Positions 45,832 to 53,916 of a stretch of DNA of 64,000 nt are shown piece by piece (the first letter of the stretch is position 1; each line of letters begins with the position of its first letter). Source of the stretch: Armatimonadota bacterium (GTDB lineage: Bacteria > Armatimonadota > Fimbriimonadia > Fimbriimonadales > Fimbriimonadaceae). The position numbers and the translations under genes are program-made. Where the stretch lies: the NCBI GenBank assembly GCA_027451905.1, contig DAIDHV010000009.1, positions 38,224 through 102,223 of the forward strand. Direction: 5' to 3'. The notes beneath the pieces were generated by a model that was not told where the DNA came from, ran no database searches, and saw only the letters and a list, made by a program, of their open reading frames with translations.

Positions 45832-47244
45832 TCACTCGGTTTTGTAACTGCACTTGAATGCAGCCGCCCCGGATAGGTTTACGCCATCTGGCAACTCGAT
45901 CTTAAGCCCAGACCCCACCTGTTGCCACTTGATCTTATGGGGAGAACCCAGCAGCTCAACAGTATCAATTTTGGCAGACAGAAGGCGCAGATCGGATCCC
46001 AAAGACCGAATCTCTATGTTCTTGGTTGGGGCTGCCATCATGATTGCAAACACTGCGCCCGGTTTGGTTGTAAACCTAAAATCTTGGCTTGTAAAGGCAG
46101 ACCGGTCTGTGTCTTTGAATGCCCCTGCCTGGATTTCAGTCGGACCCTCGCCGTAAACCACCCAGGGCCGAGTGCCATAAATGGCTTCTCCGTTCACATC
46201 CAGCCATTTTCCAATCGCCAACAGCAGATCGGTGTCTTCTGGTGGGATCGTTCCATCTGGTTTCGGCCCTACGTTCAAGAGCAATGTCCCGTTCTTGCTA
46301 ACAATGTCAACCAAATCTTCGATCACCTCGTGAGCCAATTTGTATTCCATGCCCTTGATGTAGCCCCAAGAGTTTTTGCCCAACGCGGTGCAAGTTTGCC
46401 AGAACCGATCTCTGATGCCCGCCAAATGGCCCCTTTCAATATCAAAAACCGCTGCCTTTTCTGGAAAGGATTCATTTTTGTAATTGATGGCTGCCGGATA
46501 GCCATGCGCATACGCCCGATTGTAATAGTAAGCCGCAAAGCGACGCAAATAAGGGGCAAAAGCAGGCTGCTCTATCCACCAGTCAAAGTAAAACACGCGA
46601 GGATGAAACCGATCCACAAGCTCCGTGCATCGGTTTAGCCAATCATTAAGGAACTCCTCATCGGGCTGGGTTCCTTCTGCTGCCGCTGGACCATAAAGGT
46701 CCCCATATTCCGGATTTTGAACGTCGCTCTCAAACTTTTTGCCCCCGTTGAAAAACCACCAATGCTCAGCCCGATGAGAAGACAAACCAAACGTAATCCC
46801 AACTTTGTGGGACGCCTCTGCCAATTCTTGCATGACGTCTCTTTTTGGGCCCATATCGAAGCTGTTCCAACGGCAGAGTTTTGTTTTGTACATCGCAAAG
46901 CCATCATGATGTTCTGCAACCGGAATAATATATTTTGCGCCTGCTTTCTTAAACAATTCTAGCCACTCGAGGGCATTAAACTTCTCCGCCTTGAACTGAG
47001 GAATAAAGTCCTTATATCCAAATTCAGATTGGGAGCCATAAGTCTCCAAATGGTGCTTATAGACCGCATCGGACTCTAGATACATTTGCCGTGGGTACCA
47101 CTCAGACCCAAAAGCTGGGACGCTATAGGCACCCCAATGGATGAAAATCCCCAACTTTGCATCTTGGTACCAATCTGGTGTTTGGTAGTTTTCTAGTGAA
47201 TCCCAGCTGGGTTGAAATGGCCCCGGAGGCGTTGAAATGATCAC
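45832..47244 (-). CDS. Alpha-L-fucosidase (GH29)
   Basis: Glycoside hydrolase family 29. Typical DWYQDAKLGIFIHWGAYSVP, GAKYIIPVAEHHDGFAMYKT, and the nucleophile Asp in RVFYFDWWIEQP; later KNGTLLLNVGPKPDGTIPPE. 470 residues. No clear signal peptide, so possibly cytoplasmic, though an alternative export route cannot be excluded. A C-terminal beta-sandwich follows from ~residue 370. Confidence 0.94.
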   Translation of the reverse strand: MIISTPPGPFQPSWDSLENYQTPDWYQDAKLGIFIHWGAYSVPAFGSEWYPRQMYLESDAVYKHHLETYGSQSEFGYKDFIPQFKAEKFNALEWLELFKKAGAKYIIPVAEHHDGFAMYKTKLCRWNSFDMGPKRDVMQELAEASHKVGITFGLSSHRAEHWWFFNGGKKFESDVQNPEYGDLYGPAAAEGTQPDEEFLNDWLNRCTELVDRFHPRVFYFDWWIEQPAFAPYLRRFAAYYYNRAYAHGYPAAINYKNESFPEKAAVFDIERGHLAGIRDRFWQTCTALGKNSWGYIKGMEYKLAHEVIEDLVDIVSKNGTLLLNVGPKPDGTIPPEDTDLLLAIGKWLDVNGEAIYGTRPWVVYGEGPTEIQAGAFKDTDRSAFTSQDFRFTTKPGAVFAIMMAAPTKNIEIRSLGSDLRLLSAKIDTVELLGSPHKIKWQQVGSGLKIELPDGVNLSGAAAFKCSYKTE

Positions 47245-47273
47245 ATCTATAGGTTAGCAGAGCTTAAATAATG

Positions 47274-47308
47274 AAAAAGGACCGCAGAGGCTACGAACTC
47301 CGCGATCC
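47274..47308 (-). terminator. Rho-independent terminator of the anti-sigma/STN operon
   Basis: On the minus strand an 11-bp stem (GGATCGCGGAG / CTCTGCGGTCC, two G-T pairs), then TTTTT. A second 7-bp hairpin (CAAGCCG / CGGCTTG, 47316-47335) lies just before it. Confidence 0.85.
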
Positions 47309-47343
47309 TAGGGCTCAAGCCGCCTAACCGGCTTGCACTCTAT

Positions 47344-48003
47344 CTACCCGCCAACAATGTGAACGGGATTGGGGGGAACAGGTTTGTAAACTAAAACCTG
47401 GGGGCCATCAAGTTTGTAGCTGAGATGAGTTGCCTTGGTGATCACAATCAGCGCGTACTTGAGGCTTTTCCGATACAGGTGGGCATCGAGCCTAAAAGAA
47501 GGCACCGATTTATCAATCGTGATTGGGACTCCCGTCTCGCCGGTTAGCTTGGCAAGAACTTCCGCTAGGCTAGATTTATGCATTTTTAATGTGACATATT
47601 TAGCCAAGTCATGATTGGTAAGGGGAGGAAGTTTGGGCTGAGGATGCTCGTTGACAAACGGTTTCTGCTTGACGTACCAAATGCCGCCATCTTCCGTTGC
47701 CTTCAGGTTGGCAAGGTGACAAATAATGCCAAGAGCCGCATCAAAATCAACCTTGTTTAAGGACAACCATAACACGTAATGAACATTGGGGTCCACCACA
47801 AAGCTCGCCTTGTCCTGAGTAAAGAGTGAGGTTAAAACGTCTCGAACGTCGTTGCCCTTAGCATTGACGGTGACCAAGGTCTCCACCGGAGCCTGGGGCA
47901 CAGTCGGCTGGGAAGAAGGGGCGGTTTTGGAGCCGGTGCCATCCGCAAAAGCGAAGTGCGCCGCCAAAAGGACCGTAGCTGCGAGGATTGATTTCATTGT
48001 CAT
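47344..48003 (-). CDS. Periplasmic protein with STN-like (secretin/TonB short N-terminal) repeats
   Basis: Using ATG at 48003 (or 47997) gives signal peptide MTMKSILAATVLLAAHFAFA. The mature protein has two STN-like units: VTVNAKGNDVRDVLTSLFTQ with FVVDPNVHYVLWLSLNKVDF, and YVTLKMHKSSLAEVLAKLTG with VPITIDKSVPSFRLDAHLYR. This is the fold found at the start of secretins and FecA-type receptors, here without a barrel. The frame extends upstream into the anti-sigma gene but those residues are not a signal peptide. Likely co-transcribed with that gene. Confidence 0.8.
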   Translation of the reverse strand: MTMKSILAATVLLAAHFAFADGTGSKTAPSSQPTVPQAPVETLVTVNAKGNDVRDVLTSLFTQDKASFVVDPNVHYVLWLSLNKVDFDAALGIICHLANLKATEDGGIWYVKQKPFVNEHPQPKLPPLTNHDLAKYVTLKMHKSSLAEVLAKLTGETGVPITIDKSVPSFRLDAHLYRKSLKYALIVITKATHLSYKLDGPQVLVYKPVPPNPVHIVGG

Positions 48004-48055
48004 TGTTGCACTGTTTCCTGATGTATTAGATAGGTTTGTTGAAGAAAAATAGATG

Positions 48056-49051
48056 TTATTGACCGGATGGGTAAACCGTGATTGCAGAGCGAGAGGCACG
48101 CTTCCAAACCCTGCGTCTCACCCATCGGTGGTTGACCTTATGGGTAAGGGGTCTGCCATTGCCACGGATTCGAGATTGAGAAGCGGGCAATTTCATGAGA
48201 CCACCCGGTTTTCCTTTGCCAAGTTTTGAAGCCGATTGCGTCGCCCCAACTGGCTTGCTAGATCCACCCTGGACTGCGGCATGCGATCCAGAGGAAGCCT
48301 TGGCAGCCGCTGAGCTACTGTCGGGAGTGGCCGACGCGCCAGAATTGCCTGGGCTTGAACCCTTGTCATTCTGAGCAGGTGCTGTTTTCGACGCGACTCC
48401 TGAAGCCGCACCAGAGTCTGCGCTCTTTGGATCAACCTTATTAGATGAATCGGGCTGATCTGAGTTGCCTGAAGTATCAGAGTCGGAATCTGCAGGAGCA
48501 GTTGATCCGTTCTTGGCGCTGGAATCCGAACCGGAGCTAGATTGGTGCTGAGAAGAACCAAGAGCCTTAGCCCCCAGTAATCCATGAGGAGACTTCACCA
48601 CATAGCTCATGATGATAAGCACCGCCGCAAGTCCAACTGAATAAAGGGCAGGCTTAGAAAAGGTTAAAAGTCCAGAGGCTTTCACTGCCGGAACCGCTGC
48701 CTTGCTAGGCTCGGATGGCTTTTTGGCGGTCGCGGCTTGGATTTGAGCAAGAAGGGCTTCGGCCTTGCTTTTGCTTGGAGCCGATGCGCCCGTCTCCACA
48801 AATTCTTTGAGCTTGGAGTTCACAACCGCATATCCGGCTCTGGGTTCTTCCGACGCCTTGGATATTGCTTCATCGGTGCCAAGCATCTGCCTTAACGCGT
48901 CGCGACGCTCTTGCAGAAATAGACGGCATCCGGGGCATTCCCCCACATGGCCACTTAATTGCCGCAAAAGCTGCTCACTTAAGATCTCACCACCCATATA
49001 CCGGCTGATCTGAGATCGCGCTAACTGACATTCAAAATCCAAAACAGGCAT
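48056..49051 (-). CDS. Putative transmembrane anti-sigma factor with zinc-finger (zf-HC2) domain
   Basis: N-terminal zf-HC2: Cys in LDFECQLARSQISRYM and H-x3-C-x2-C in LSGHVGECPGCRLFL. One membrane helix near residue 140 (LYSVGLAAVLIIMSYVV). Then ~120 residues of Ser/Gly/Ala/Asp low complexity outside, and a strongly basic end (HKVNHRWVRRRVWKRASRS). No ECF sigma gene lies next to it, which is unusual. The STN-domain gene follows 52 nt later. Confidence 0.8.
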   Translation of the reverse strand: MPVLDFECQLARSQISRYMGGEILSEQLLRQLSGHVGECPGCRLFLQERRDALRQMLGTDEAISKASEEPRAGYAVVNSKLKEFVETGASAPSKSKAEALLAQIQAATAKKPSEPSKAAVPAVKASGLLTFSKPALYSVGLAAVLIIMSYVVKSPHGLLGAKALGSSQHQSSSGSDSSAKNGSTAPADSDSDTSGNSDQPDSSNKVDPKSADSGAASGVASKTAPAQNDKGSSPGNSGASATPDSSSAAAKASSGSHAAVQGGSSKPVGATQSASKLGKGKPGGLMKLPASQSRIRGNGRPLTHKVNHRWVRRRVWKRASRSAITVYPSGQ

Positions 49052-49260
49052 GACTATTCTTTGTCTCCGTATTTTTAACAGCCAAGAAGCTGCCTAATAG
49101 GAATGTCGGATGAGAACCAAAAATCTTGAGAGGCTTTGTGAGGTTTTTGCTTCAAAGAACTTAAAGTGAGGTCTGGGTTATGATCTCGTTGAATCATTGC
49201 TTTCTCGATTCACCAGCGGAGGTAGAATGGATGTTCAAGGCACCCTTTAAGGATGATTTT

Positions 49261-49779
49261 ATGAAAATCCTACAAAAACCAACCGCAATTTGGGCACTTG
49301 TTGCCGCTTCTGCTGTATCCATTGCCTGCATGGCTACCTTGCTTCCCAGCCACAAAAAACCGTTGACTCCGGCTCAGCTAGCAAAACTGAAAAAAGAAGC
49401 TACAAGCAACATTAAGTCACTTCAACTTGGAGTCATCATGTTCGCTACTGATAACGACGATGTCTACCCAATTGGGCCGAAATCCAAAGACATTTTGAAT
49501 GAGATCTATCCCTACATCAAAAGTAGGTCGATCTACAAGGACTTGAACCCAAATGGTGGTCAACTGGACTTCAATTACAACCTCAACGGGGTCGACTCAA
49601 AAACAATCCCCGAGCCCGCGAACACCCCCTACGTTTTTGATTCTAAACCTTGGCCCGACGGCACTCGACCGGTTGCATTTACAGACGGTCACGCTAAATT
49701 TGAAACCAAAAAAGAGTGGATTGTAACCAGCAAATACCTACAAAAATGGTTTCGAAAAGTTGGTCCAAAGACGCCGTGA
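49261..49779 (+). CDS. Pilin-derived secreted/membrane protein lacking the prepilin cleavage motif
   Basis: ATG at 49261 has AAGGA 8 nt upstream and yields MKILQKPTAIWALVAASAVS, an ordinary hydrophobic anchor. After it, SLQLGVIMFATDNDDVYPIG closely resembles the post-helix part of the pseudopilins in this window ([24 protein letters not shown]), and RPVAFTDGHAKFETKKEW is the same C-terminal D-G-H-A-K element. The FTLIEL leader is absent. 172 residues. Function unknown. Confidence 0.75.
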   Translation: MKILQKPTAIWALVAASAVSIACMATLLPSHKKPLTPAQLAKLKKEATSNIKSLQLGVIMFATDNDDVYPIGPKSKDILNEIYPYIKSRSIYKDLNPNGGQLDFNYNLNGVDSKTIPEPANTPYVFDSKPWPDGTRPVAFTDGHAKFETKKEWIVTSKYLQKWFRKVGPKTP

Positions 49780-49842
49780 TGGCTACCTAGCTTGACGCCA
49801 TACTGCGACCTCTGGCCCGTTGGAGGGTAAACTCATCTTTTT

Positions 49843-50178
49843 ATGGCTAACTTCAAAGAGGGAGACCGAATCAAAATTGTAAAGCGCTCAGTGACCGCAG
49901 ATGACCGCAAGAGCAATAAGTATTTTGATCACATGGCAGACCTCACTGGTGTCATTGGTAACGTGTACAGCGATGGCCAAATTGCCATTCAGGTTGATAA
50001 AAGCGTTCTTTCTGGAGTTAGCCTGCGCGTTCACGATGACGCGGTGCAAAGGATGAGGGAAAAGTTTTTAGAAAACCTATCAGAAGAGGCTAAAAAACTC
50101 TTTACCCCCGAAGAACTCAACTTTAGTGCCCATTTTGTTCATCTTGTCCAAGAAGCAGATTTAGCCAAGGCAGACTAA
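49843..50178 (+). CDS. Conserved small hypothetical protein (KOW/SH3-like)
   Basis: 111 residues, soluble. The first 65 (FKEGDRIKIVKRSVTADDRK, GVIGNVYSDGQIAIQVDKSV) look like an SH3/KOW beta-barrel; the rest is helical (VQRMREKFLENLSEEAKKLF). Its stop overlaps the yajQ start (TAATG), so the two are coupled. Family not identified with confidence. Confidence 0.7.
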   Translation: MANFKEGDRIKIVKRSVTADDRKSNKYFDHMADLTGVIGNVYSDGQIAIQVDKSVLSGVSLRVHDDAVQRMREKFLENLSEEAKKLFTPEELNFSAHFVHLVQEADLAKAD

Positions 50179-50672
50179 TGGCCAGTCAAGATTTTTCGTT
50201 TGACATTGTGTCGAAAGTAGACATGATGGAGCTGAAAAATGCAATTGGCCAGGCCGAAAAAGAGCTTCTCAATCGGTATGACTTTAAAGGCACCAAAGCC
50301 GAAATCCTTCACGAGAAGGACGATCTGACCCTGATTGCCGACGATGAGTTTAGGATGGATCAGCTCAAGGACATTGTTGTTGGCAAGATGCTGAAAAGAG
50401 GCATCGATATCCGCTCGATTGATTGGACCAAGAACGAGCCCGGCGCTGGCATCACCATTCGCACAAAGCTCCAGCTTAAAAATGGCATTCCCCAGGATAA
50501 AGCCAAGGCCCTCATCAAACAAATCAAAGAGAAGGGGCTTAAGGTCAATACCCAAATTCAAGGTGAAGAGGTAAGGGTTTCCGGGAAGAGCAAGGATGAT
50601 CTGCAGAAGGCAATCCAATTTGTGAAGGGTCTTGATCTGGACTATCCAGTGGACTTTATTAACTTCCGCTAG
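50178..50672 (+). CDS. yajQ: YajQ-family nucleotide-binding protein
   Basis: YajQ/UPF0234 family; members bind cyclic di-GMP or other nucleotides. QDFSFDIVSKVDMMELKNAI, RYDFKGTKAEI, IRTKLQLKNGIPQDKAKALI, and VQGEEVRVSGKSKDDLQ-like QGEEVRVSGKSKDDLQKAIQ. 164 residues, full length. Overlaps the preceding gene by 1 nt. Confidence 0.95.
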   Translation: MASQDFSFDIVSKVDMMELKNAIGQAEKELLNRYDFKGTKAEILHEKDDLTLIADDEFRMDQLKDIVVGKMLKRGIDIRSIDWTKNEPGAGITIRTKLQLKNGIPQDKAKALIKQIKEKGLKVNTQIQGEEVRVSGKSKDDLQKAIQFVKGLDLDYPVDFINFR

Positions 50673-51254
50673 AGAACCGTCCCCACCTTTCCCATTGGAA
50701 AAGAGTCAGGATTGGCTATTGGAGGCGGGTTAGAATTGGTCCAGCTGAGCCGGAAATAACTCAGCCCCCACCTTTCCAACTTGTCGGGGAGGACTGGTTA
50801 GGGGTGTAACAAATTCGCCGCAGTTCAAGCGATTTTGAACCTATTCCTCTCTTTGGAGGGGAATGGATACCGCGCGATTAGCGAGGGCGGTGATTAGTCG
50901 GTGATCCGGCCCTCCACCGGAGGGGAATGAATATCTGCTCTCCATCCCCGACCCTTCCTCTCAACGCTTCGCGATGAAAGGAAGGGAGGTCAATTCTCCA
51001 ACCAAGAAATAATCTTCCCCTTCGTGCCCCGCTGACTCGGCGCCACCTGCCTCATCGGAGATAGGGCAGGATAGGGGCCTTCGAAGATGGGGCGGGAAAT
51101 AAACTACCCAACTTCAGTTCCTACATATTTGCAAGGCGGAATGCCTTGCCCAAGCCGAAGATGCCGTATACTACATTGCGGCGACCTTTTTGCAGCCTCT
51201 GAGCCTAATCCAACCTTTCGGCCCAGGTTTATACCCCGCAAAAAGAAAGCCAAA
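50673..51254. other. Gene-free region to the left of the island
   Basis: About 580 bp without a convincing gene. It holds REP-like copy B, further GGAGGGGAATG modules (near 50857 and 50918), and possible tRNA promoter material near 51230 (TATACC). Confidence 0.5.
50912..50993 (-). repeat. Dispersed REP-like repeat, copy B
   Basis: 82-bp near-identical inverted copy of 11316-11397; palindromic core 50952-50986. It lies 260 bp outside the left end of the island. Confidence 0.85.
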
Positions 51255-51256
51255 AC

Positions 51257-51296
51257 GGCCTCGTAGCTCAGGGGATAGAGCGCCTCCGTCCTAAGG
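51257..51296 (+). repeat. Truncated tRNA-Arg 5' half (left attachment site)
   Basis: Acceptor 5' strand, D-arm, anticodon loop and the first bases of the 3' anticodon stem of tRNA-Arg(CCU), identical to 59974-60013, then unrelated sequence. Not a functional tRNA. Confidence 0.9.
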
Positions 51297-51352
51297 GTAG
51301 CGCGCTTTCAGCGGCTATTTTGAACCTAAATCGTCAGGGAGACAGGAAATTT

Positions 51353-52303
51353 ATGTCTCAAGACGCACTCCCTAAGGATTCACTAATGGTGGATCATGCC
51401 ATCAAGGATTACATCCTTCATCATCGAGCAAGCCGAAGCAGTCAGCGCACCATCGAGAATCATTTGTTGAGTCTGAACAGGTTCAAGATTTGGCTCTCGT
51501 CACAAGGTATCAATAATGTTGGTACGATCTCTGCTCCTTTGATCAGAGAGTACATCCATGTATTCTCGACCGAACCGGGACGAAATGGTCAACCAGTTAA
51601 ACCTGCAACTGTTTGGACCCATTTCAAGAATATACGGGCATTCCTAACCTACTTAACGATTGAAGGTGAGATATCTTCGAACCCGGTTACACGTGTCAAA
51701 ACTCCTCGGCTCGACCAGGAAATCCTTCCTGCCTACAATCAGGATGACCTGGATCGACTCGAACTCGCCACCAGCGGTCGTGATCCTCTGAGCCTTCGCA
51801 ATCGAGCCATCGTTTACTTCCTCCTTGATACGGGTTGTCGTCTCTCTGAGGCTACAAGTATGCGTATCTCGGACATTGACTTAGAAGATGGACGGGTTCT
51901 GGTTCGTTCAGGCAAGGGAGGTAAAGACCGGGTTGTATGGATGGGAACACGGACTCTTAAGGCACTGATAAGATATCTTCGAAATCGAAAAGATGAAAGT
52001 CCAGCTCTATGGATTGGACAATGTGGGCCGATCACCAAGGCAGGGATGCGAATGATCTTGGAGAAGCTTGGTAAATCTTGCGGTGTGCACTGCCACGCTC
52101 ACCGATTTCGTCGTACAACTGCCTTGACGATGCTTCGCAATGGATGCGACATCTATTCGATTCGCTCGTTGCTTGGTCATTCTGACTTGCAAGTGCTTCA
52201 AAGGTACCTAGCACAAACCAATCAGGACATTCGAGATGCTCACCAAAGGCACGGGGTCGTAGACAATCTAACTGGCAGTAGTCGAAAGCCAGCAAGATCC
52301 TGA
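51353..52303 (+). CDS. Tyrosine recombinase / integrase of the island
   Basis: Site-specific recombinase. N-terminal SAM-like core-binding domain (HRASRSSQRTIENHLLSLNR). Catalytic set visible: Arg in DTGCRLSEAT, Lys in RSGKGGKDRVV, H-x-x-R in HCHAHRFRRTTAL, His in LLGHSDLQVL, and Tyr in QRYLAQT. About 316 residues from ATG at 51353; an upstream TTG at 51320 is less likely. It lies directly inside the left attachment site and probably drives integration at the tRNA. Confidence 0.95.
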   Translation: MSQDALPKDSLMVDHAIKDYILHHRASRSSQRTIENHLLSLNRFKIWLSSQGINNVGTISAPLIREYIHVFSTEPGRNGQPVKPATVWTHFKNIRAFLTYLTIEGEISSNPVTRVKTPRLDQEILPAYNQDDLDRLELATSGRDPLSLRNRAIVYFLLDTGCRLSEATSMRISDIDLEDGRVLVRSGKGGKDRVVWMGTRTLKALIRYLRNRKDESPALWIGQCGPITKAGMRMILEKLGKSCGVHCHAHRFRRTTALTMLRNGCDIYSIRSLLGHSDLQVLQRYLAQTNQDIRDAHQRHGVVDNLTGSSRKPARS

Positions 52304-52335
52304 ACAACTGACCCGAATCTAGTTGGGTTCGGGTC

Positions 52336-53040
52336 TCAGTGTGATTTGATTAAACAGAAAACTCCGTACAGTCCTGCGGCATCGAGAACCATACCGAGCA
52401 GTACGGAGCCTAATACAGTTCCCAAGCCGCCGAACGTTCCGTCACCTTCAGTCCATGCCCATCGAAAGAACAAGTAGATGGTTGCGATATGAACGATTGG
52501 TAAGAACAAGGATGCGACAAAGAACCACCCAACAAAGCCACGGGATACTACAGCCCAGGCACCGTGTACAACGGTAGGCAGTTCTGCTTCTTCGCTTATT
52601 CTCGCATGAGCTCTAGGATCGTTTGTAATCTGCGAGCGAGTCTCAGGTCCCTTTCCCCACCACTGCTAAACGTCCTGAAACTCCTTGGATGTTGTTGATG
52701 CTTTCGGTTCTGATCTGGCTTGATATAGCTTATCAACGTCATCCTTGATCTCATCTCGGTATTCGTTGGCTTGGACGGTATGAACTTGAATAGGCTCTAG
52801 ATCGACCGTGCCTGAGGTCTTGGCGATTTTCCAAGTCCTGTCATATTCAGTTCGCTTTGAGTCGTCTAGCAACGTGTCTCGGGCATACTGCACCTTGAAA
52901 AAGAGATCGTAGGCGTTCGGCAAATCAGAATGTGCGGGGTTCCACTTGCCTGTTAGAGTATTTATCCGCTCCTTAATTTCGTGCCTTGAAGCATTTAGAG
53001 GCAAGCCGATCAGGTCGTAGTAGTCCACGAACTCCATCAT
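52336..53040 (-). pseudogene. J-domain-like membrane protein interrupted by an in-frame TAG
   Basis: The frame from ATG 53040 reads a degenerate J-domain (DYYDLIGLPLNASRHEIKER, then KVQYARDTLLDDSKRTEYDR; the HPD motif is replaced by NPAHSD) and stops at TAG 52666-52668. In the same frame, without another stop, a further 109 codons follow to TGA at 52336: QWWGKGPETRSQITNDPRAH, then two hydrophobic segments (GFVGWFFVASLFLPIVHIA; LGSVLLGMVLDAAGLYGVF). The tail looks coding and has no start of its own, so one nonsense mutation appears to split a ~234-residue gene. Starts 4 nt after the small membrane protein gene. Confidence 0.75.
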
Positions 53041-53044
53041 TCGC

Positions 53045-53239
53045 TCACTTCTTTTTGCCGACTGCTATCAAGACTAAACCAACGATCAAGAAAAGCCCTG
53101 TGCCTGCCATTGTTGAAACAAGAGCACCTTGCTGAGCCTCCTCTGAGAACCGCTGACTATTTGGAGCTGACCGTTCGGCCAGTCCGAAGAGAAGAAAACA
53201 TATCGCAATTACAACGAGTGCGTACCCACAACCACGCAT
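53045..53239 (-). CDS. Small two-helix membrane protein
   Basis: 64 residues: helix 1 GYALVVIAICFLLFGLA, a polar loop (ERSAPNSQRFSEEAQQ), helix 2 GTGLFLIVGLVLIAVGKKK. No family recognised. Directly ahead of the J-domain gene (4-nt gap), so probably one transcript. Divergent from the XRE regulator. Confidence 0.6.
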   Translation of the reverse strand: MRGCGYALVVIAICFLLFGLAERSAPNSQRFSEEAQQGALVSTMAGTGLFLIVGLVLIAVGKKK

Positions 53240-53296
53240 TGGTGGATTTTACATCTAATTAGCCAACTTGGCTAGTTCCTAACTTGCAAAGTCCAT

Positions 53297-53560
53297 GTGT
53301 TGGGTACGAATGTTGTCAAGTCGGTGAACTCTACAGGCTCAGATGCAGTCGCAGCCCTTATTCGTTCGCTTAGGAAGGAATCGCACCTTACACAAAAGGA
53401 ACTGTGCATCAAGTTGGGGCAAGACTCAGCTTATATCAGCAAGATTGAACGGGCCATCCGTCGAATTGACCTTGTTGAGTTCTGTGAAATTCTGTTGGCG
53501 ATGGGACTTGACCCGAAGCAAGTCTTTTCCAATTTCTTCGATGCTCAGTATGAACATTGA
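53297..53560 (+). CDS. XRE-family HTH regulator
   Basis: 87 residues with a Cro/C1-type HTH: ALIRSLRKESHLTQKELCIK, then LGQDSAYISKIERAIRRIDL and FCEILLAMGLDPKQVF. The start is GTG at 53297. Divergent from the small membrane/J-domain genes; may control them or the island. Confidence 0.85.
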   Translation: MLGTNVVKSVNSTGSDAVAALIRSLRKESHLTQKELCIKLGQDSAYISKIERAIRRIDLVEFCEILLAMGLDPKQVFSNFFDAQYEH

Positions 53561-53916
53561 CTTAGGTACAGGCTAGGTGGCATCTAGACCGGGTCTAAAC
53601 TACCCTTCAAGCTAAGTCGCGGGTTAATACGATTTCGACCACTTTTCCCCAATTTTGGATCGAAGTCCGCACCCAAGATTGTTTTTTCCTTTTGGAAGTC
53701 TTCAATTCCCCAAGACTAACAAAAGGAAAAACAATCTGGCCAATCCATGGATAACCAGATGTGTCCTGTGACTCTCTGTCGGCGGGTTATTGAGTCTATC
53801 GGAAGTACCGAAGGTTCAAAAAAAAGGGGTGGGGTGCAAATATTCGACCCAGCCCCTGGTGGAACATGGATGACAAGGACTGTACTGCTCATTCATAGGC
53901 ACTATAATCATCGTCT
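53561..53916. other. Non-coding stretch inside the island with a long hairpin
   Basis: No supported gene. Contains the 62-nt inverted repeat at 53676-53737. A 91-codon frame here overlaps the signal-peptide region of the next gene in another frame and is not credible. Confidence 0.5.
53676..53737. repeat. Long imperfect hairpin
   Basis: AGATTGTTTTTTCCTTTTG (53676-53694) pairs with CAAAAGGAAAAACAATCT (53720-53737) with a one-base bulge, and the loop contains a further AGTCTT / AAGACT stem. Total stem about 24 bp. Could be a terminator, an origin or recombination site, or a small RNA. Confidence 0.75.

Noticed and set aside
51257..51332. A second tRNA-Arg gene
   Set aside because: Sequence after the anticodon loop does not form the 3' anticodon stem, T-arm or acceptor; it is a truncated attachment-site copy.
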